From: CAZCDS01 sp964497585
GTDB taxonomy: Bacteria; Desulfobacterota; Desulfomonilia; Desulfomonilales; Desulfomonilaceae
Direction: 5' to 3'
Assembly (NCBI GenBank): GCA_964497585.1
Contig: CAZCDS010000054.1
Span: 1-46,456, forward strand
DNA: 46,456 nucleotides
The notes below the pieces were generated by a model. The model was not told the DNA's origin. It saw only the letters and a list, made by a program, of their open reading frames with translations, and ran no database searches. A program made the translations under genes and the position numbers. Of this stretch, positions 43,046 to 46,456 are shown piece by piece; the stretch's first letter is position 1; each line of letters begins with the position of its first letter.

Positions 43046-43782
43046 GGCACGGTCCCCTCATGGAGGTAGGTCAGTCCGAACATCAGGGGAAATGCCCGCA
43101 CGTTCTGCAAGCCGACCCGGCTCAAGATCCCCGAGAGCTCCACTGGATCGAGGAACTCCTGAATGGAATCGGGGAGGTACCGGTACGCGTTCGAATCTCC
43201 TGAAATCAGACCTCCCACAATCGGGATGACCCGGTTGAGGTACCAACGAAGCAACGGAGCGAGCCGAGACCGCCGGGGAAAAGTCATCTCCAGGGTGATC
43301 ACTTTCCCGCCCGGTCTGACCACTCGTGCCAACTCTCGGAGCGCGGCGGAACGGTCGGGAATGTTACGCAGCCCGAATGCAATGGTAGCCGCATCGAATT
43401 CGCCGTTCACAAAGGGCAACGTCATCGCATCGCCCGCAGCGTAGAGGACCCGGTCACTCAGCGCGAGGCTCGCGGTCTTGGTCCGGCCGACGTGGATCAT
43501 GGACTCCACGAAATCGACTCCGATCACTTCCACCCGGTTGTGCGACGACGTAATGGCGTTGGCGAGATCGCCGGTTCCCGTCGCCACATCCAGAACTCTG
43601 GCGGCATCGCGGGGTATCCGCTTCGCCGCGAATCGCCGCCACTTCACGTCCTGCCGCGCGGACAGTATCCTGTTGAGCAAGTCATAGTGCGGCGTAATGC
43701 TCCTGAAGATCCGCTTGACCGCGTTGATGCGGTCGTGGTCGTTCCACTCTTCCAGTGGTGTTCCCTCTACAATTGGCTCCAT
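43042..43782 (-). CDS. menG: Demethylmenaquinone methyltransferase (MenG/UbiE)
   Basis: A 246-residue SAM-dependent methyltransferase that converts demethylmenaquinone to menaquinone (UbiE also acts in ubiquinone synthesis). The family signature is complete: FRSITPHYDLLNRILS, SAM-binding DVATGTGDLA (D65, G69, G71), VDFVESMI, AFGLRNIPDRSAALRELARVVRPGG, and YLPDSIQEF. The ATG at 43782 lies 16 bases inside the end of the permease gene, so translation is coupled. A longer frame reaching back through the permease is rejected. Confidence 0.92.
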   Translation of the reverse strand: MEPIVEGTPLEEWNDHDRINAVKRIFRSITPHYDLLNRILSARQDVKWRRFAAKRIPRDAARVLDVATGTGDLANAITSSHNRVEVIGVDFVESMIHVGRTKTASLALSDRVLYAAGDAMTLPFVNGEFDAATIAFGLRNIPDRSAALRELARVVRPGGKVITLEMTFPRRSRLAPLLRWYLNRVIPIVGGLISGDSNAYRYLPDSIQEFLDPVELSGILSRVGLQNVRAFPLMFGLTYLHEGTVP

Positions 43783-44507
43783 CGGCAGAAGACTCTCTCC
43801 ATGACGTCGAAGGCTTCGTAAAGAACCACCCCCATGAGCGCCAGGCAGACGATCCCTACGAATATCTCCGGAATATCGGCGCGTCCCCACGCGTCGAGTA
43901 TGTAAAAACCCATACCATACCGCGTCCCGATCGATTCTACGAAAAAAAGAACCGCGACGACCGTCCCCGTGGCGATTCTCAGGGCTGTGAAGACCGCGGG
44001 CAACGATGAAGGCCATATGACATGGACGAAAAGGTGCCGCTTCGTTCCTCCCAGGCTGTACAGAGAATACCTGGCCTCGCGGGTCACGCTCCTGGCTGCA
44101 TCCCGTGTGGTGATAAGCAACTGAAAGAACAGAATTATCGAAAGCATCGCAATCTTTCCCGAGTTCCCGAGACCGAAGATGAGCAGGACGATCGGGAGGA
44201 AAACGATCTTGGGTACGGGATAGGTCAGATAGATCAGCGGCCTGGCGAGACGGTCGAGGTTCGGAGTCGATCCAAGGAAGAGCCCCAAGGGGACGGCAGT
44301 CACAAAGGCCAATGACAACGCGGCCAGAACCCGCAGGGACGAGCTTCCGACATGAAGCCAGAATCGCTCTGACTGCGCCTGGCGAACGAGCGTCTCCGCT
44401 ACTTCGACCGGCCCGACGATGATTGATGGGCCTGCCCACCATGCGCTCACCTGCCAGAGCACCAGGAGAAAGATCACCGCGAAGGAGTAGCTCCGGCCGG
44501 ATCTCAT
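43767..44507 (-). CDS. ABC permease, SsuC/TauC type
   Basis: A 246-residue inner-membrane permease of the nitrate/sulfonate/taurine/thiamine-precursor importer class. About six helices; the coupling loop is ARYSLYSLGGTKRHLFVHVIWPSSLPAVFTAL. The ATG at 44507 overlaps the stop of the ATPase gene as ATGA. With its neighbours it makes a complete importer; the substrate is not indicated by the permease itself. Confidence 0.88.
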   Translation of the reverse strand: MRSGRSYSFAVIFLLVLWQVSAWWAGPSIIVGPVEVAETLVRQAQSERFWLHVGSSSLRVLAALSLAFVTAVPLGLFLGSTPNLDRLARPLIYLTYPVPKIVFLPIVLLIFGLGNSGKIAMLSIILFFQLLITTRDAARSVTREARYSLYSLGGTKRHLFVHVIWPSSLPAVFTALRIATGTVVAVLFFVESIGTRYGMGFYILDAWGRADIPEIFVGIVCLALMGVVLYEAFDVMERVFCRWSQL

Positions 44508-45265
44508 GCCGACTCCTCCAGGTGCTGCCGAACCACGGTGCAATTCCGGTAGAATTCATCAGATCCCCGGTAATCCGGACTACAGGCAAGCGGATTGTCG
44601 ATCTCGGTGAGGATCATTCCCGGATTGCCTCCCATGACGGCTACCCTCCGCCCGAGCCGCACGGCTTCCTGGATATTGTGGGTGACGAGCACCAACCCGA
44701 ATCGCCTCCTCATCCACAGTGCCGCGACAAGGTCTTGGAGACGTTCCCGTGTGAGCGTGTCAAGGGCGGCAAAAGGCTCGTCCAGAAGCAAAAGGGACGG
44801 ATTCAAGACCAGCGCACGGGCAAGGGCCACCCGCTGCTTCTGGCCTCCGGAGAGTTGCTGAGGATAGACGTCGGCCTTGTCCGCCACGTCCAGTTCTTTG
44901 AGCAGCTCATTCACCCGAGCCCGGTCCACGCGCTCCCCGCGGATTCTCAGCCCCAGTTCCACATTCTTGGTGACCGTCTTCCAGGGAAAGAGCCCATACT
45001 CCTGAAGCATGAGCGCAATCTCCCGATGAGACCGGCTCAGCGGCCTTCCCTTGAACTCGACGCGGCCCGTCGTGGGCTTCTCCAGTCCCGCCATAAGCAG
45101 CAGGAGTGTTGACTTGCCGCACCCGGAGGGACCCACCAGAGCCAGGCTCTCGCCCGAACGGACGGACAGGGTCGTATCACTGAGGGCTCGAATCGGACCG
45201 TTTCCGTTCCCGTAGACCTTGGTGGCCTCGGTGCAGCGTATCAATTCATGGGAGGTGTCGAGCAT
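44504..45265 (-). CDS. ABC ATPase, SsuB/TauB type
   Basis: A 253-residue ATP-binding subunit: Walker A GPSGCGKST, Q-loop MLQEYGLFPWKTV, signature LSGGQKQRVALARAL, Walker B LLLLDEPFAALD, H-loop LVTHNIQEAVRLG. All sites are intact. Its ATG at 45265 lies 20 bases inside the end of the binding-protein gene. Confidence 0.9.
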   Translation of the reverse strand: MLDTSHELIRCTEATKVYGNGNGPIRALSDTTLSVRSGESLALVGPSGCGKSTLLLLMAGLEKPTTGRVEFKGRPLSRSHREIALMLQEYGLFPWKTVTKNVELGLRIRGERVDRARVNELLKELDVADKADVYPQQLSGGQKQRVALARALVLNPSLLLLDEPFAALDTLTRERLQDLVAALWMRRRFGLVLVTHNIQEAVRLGRRVAVMGGNPGMILTEIDNPLACSPDYRGSDEFYRNCTVVRQHLEESA

Positions 45266-46199
45266 CTACCACTTCTTCATACCCGATGACCCGGTTGACG
45301 ACTCCCCGTTTCTTCAGCCACCGGGCGATGGTGACGACCGCGGCCTTGTCCGGGGCATGGAGTTTGGGAAAACGAGGAACCGGATAGGTCGCTCTCATCG
45401 GCTTGGGGAGGCGAACATGCTTGACCATCCCCGACCGCACCGCGTCAGGTTTAGCATTGATGATCCCGATTGCTTCGTTCACCGCGGCGAGGAATCTCTT
45501 GACTGCTTCCGGATGCTTCTTGATGAACGGACCGGAGAAGACGAGCACCGTTTGGCTTGCGGGAAGACCTTTGTCATCCGCGAGCAGAACCGCTCCCTTG
45601 GCCACCGCGGCGGTCACGAGGGGCTCGGGGAGCGTGGCTGCTTCCACCTGGCCGGTCAAGAGCATCTGGAACCGCAACCCGATATTCTTCGACTCGATCG
45701 ACGCGACCTCTTTTGCCGGCACACCTCCGGCCGTGAGCAACTGCTCCGTCACGAAATCGATCACCGAATTGGACGACACCGCGACGGGAACCTTGGCCAG
45801 GTCTTTCACCGTCTTGTACGACCCACCCGGTTTGCCCAGGACCGCGAACATGCGTCGATCGTTCCTCGTCGTGTAGTTGGTGGCCACGAAAAAGACGTCC
45901 CGACCGTTTCCCTTGAGCACCATCGGCGTCACCAGGTCAGCGAAGACGCCGTCGAGGCTCCCCGCGGAGAGTGCGATATCCTTCTCCGCGGCCGTGTTGA
46001 AGGGAATCAGCTCCACGTTGACCTTGTGCTTGGCGAACAGGTTCCGGTCCTGCGCGACGTACAGGGGCAGCGCCTGCAGGACCGGCAGGGCCCCGAACCG
46101 GATCTTCTCAGCCTTCTCCGCAGAGACGCCTGCCGGCAGGAGGAGCGCCGCCACAAGGCCGCACACGATCCACAGGTTGGTCCAGCTCATGCTCTTCAT
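45246..46199 (-). CDS. NMT1/SsuA-like periplasmic binding protein
   Basis: A 317-residue type II periplasmic binding protein with a signal peptide (LWIVCGLVAALLLPAGVSA). The core has IRFGALPVLQALPLYVAQDRNLF, GSLDGVFADLVTPMVLKGNG, and VEAATLPEPLVTAAVAKG, as in SsuA, ThiY and other NMT1-family proteins that bind sulfonates, pyrimidines or aromatic compounds. MqnA and MqnD, enzymes of the futalosine menaquinone route, share the same fold, and this gene leads an operon ending in menG-menA. A ligand related to menaquinone synthesis is therefore a reasonable but unproven idea. Confidence 0.85.
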   Translation of the reverse strand: MKSMSWTNLWIVCGLVAALLLPAGVSAEKAEKIRFGALPVLQALPLYVAQDRNLFAKHKVNVELIPFNTAAEKDIALSAGSLDGVFADLVTPMVLKGNGRDVFFVATNYTTRNDRRMFAVLGKPGGSYKTVKDLAKVPVAVSSNSVIDFVTEQLLTAGGVPAKEVASIESKNIGLRFQMLLTGQVEAATLPEPLVTAAVAKGAVLLADDKGLPASQTVLVFSGPFIKKHPEAVKRFLAAVNEAIGIINAKPDAVRSGMVKHVRLPKPMRATYPVPRFPKLHAPDKAAVVTIARWLKKRGVVNRVIGYEEVVDARHLP

Positions 46200-46456
46200 A
46201 CAAATGCTCCAATCTCATTGGTGTTGAGGACAAATGCTTTCTCGGTTGACTCCCCTTCCCGCTCCACAAGTTTCCGGCGCATAGTGCTTCTTCCGGGCAT
46301 ATCGGAGTGACCAATGACCTACGAGGCCGCCGCTGATTATCGACGAAGTCGGGCAGCCTGTCGTCCCGACGCCATAGAGTTTTTGGGGAGGGGTCTGGGG
46401 AGCTATACTTTCGTGTTTATAGCGTATTCGATTCCCCGCGTACAGCGCGCGCAATC
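46200..46456. other. Upstream region of the ABC/menaquinone operon
   Basis: The operon promoter should be here on the minus strand. I see no convincing -35/-10 pair, operator or gene. The window ends at 46456. Confidence 0.35.

Noticed and set aside
45219..46310. A 363-codon plus-strand frame across the binding-protein gene
   Set aside because: It is antisense to a clear SsuA/NMT1-type protein, has His/Arg-rich low-complexity composition and no start signal.

Overview
The window looks like chromosomal DNA of a moderately GC-rich, Gram-negative, menaquinone-using bacterium. My best guess is a Desulfobacterota (deltaproteobacterial) genome of the Desulfomonile/Syntrophobacter type. This is inferred from an outer-membrane barrel protein, RND efflux genes, menaquinone genes, an acyl-CoA ligase joined to a branched-chain amino-acid-type ABC transporter, and many decayed REP-associated tyrosine transposase (RAYT) fragments. 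No rRNA, tRNA or CRISPR array was seen.

Left part (1-10 kb): two secreted ankyrin-repeat genes on the minus strand, each followed by small secreted or membrane-anchored proteins of unknown function, including a tandem paralogue pair (5635-7208). A plus-strand MarR regulator and a 4Fe-4S/HEAT protein of the epoxyqueuosine-reductase (QueG) superfamily lie between them, each preceded by the same ATGTAT-n-ACAT operator-like palindrome. RAYT-derived repeats separate the blocks.

10-25 kb: a secreted NTF2-like protein, a large outer-membrane barrel protein, a zinc-ribbon gene with a cation diffusion facilitator carrying a NifX-like tail, 2.2 kb of decayed DNA, a broken flavin oxidoreductase, a VOC protein resembling methylmalonyl-CoA epimerase but lacking a metal-ligand histidine, and a tight minus-strand operon livK-livH-livM-livG-livF-acyl-CoA ligase. 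The operon suggests uptake of an organic acid followed by CoA activation.

25-34 kb: a relic of a TniB/ExeA-type transposition ATPase, a fold-III PLP decarboxylase, then an RND pump, its lipoprotein adaptor and a HEAT-repeat protein, followed by transposon relics.

34-41 kb is an accessory island. It holds a tandem duplication of a membrane gene with a ribbon-helix-helix-like tail, two internally deleted RAYT genes, a zinc-finger protein with a palindrome at its 5' end, and a two-gene TIR-domain cassette that is preceded by a promoter and a foldable leader and flanked by direct RAYT-relic repeats. This is the best candidate for an undescribed, possibly anti-phage, system. Strong hairpins surround the neighbouring cupin gene.

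41.7-46.2 kb: a PadR regulator with its own palindrome converges on a five-gene minus-strand operon with every junction overlapping: NMT1/SsuA-like binding protein, ATPase, permease, menG, menA. The arrangement suggests an importer dedicated to menaquinone synthesis.
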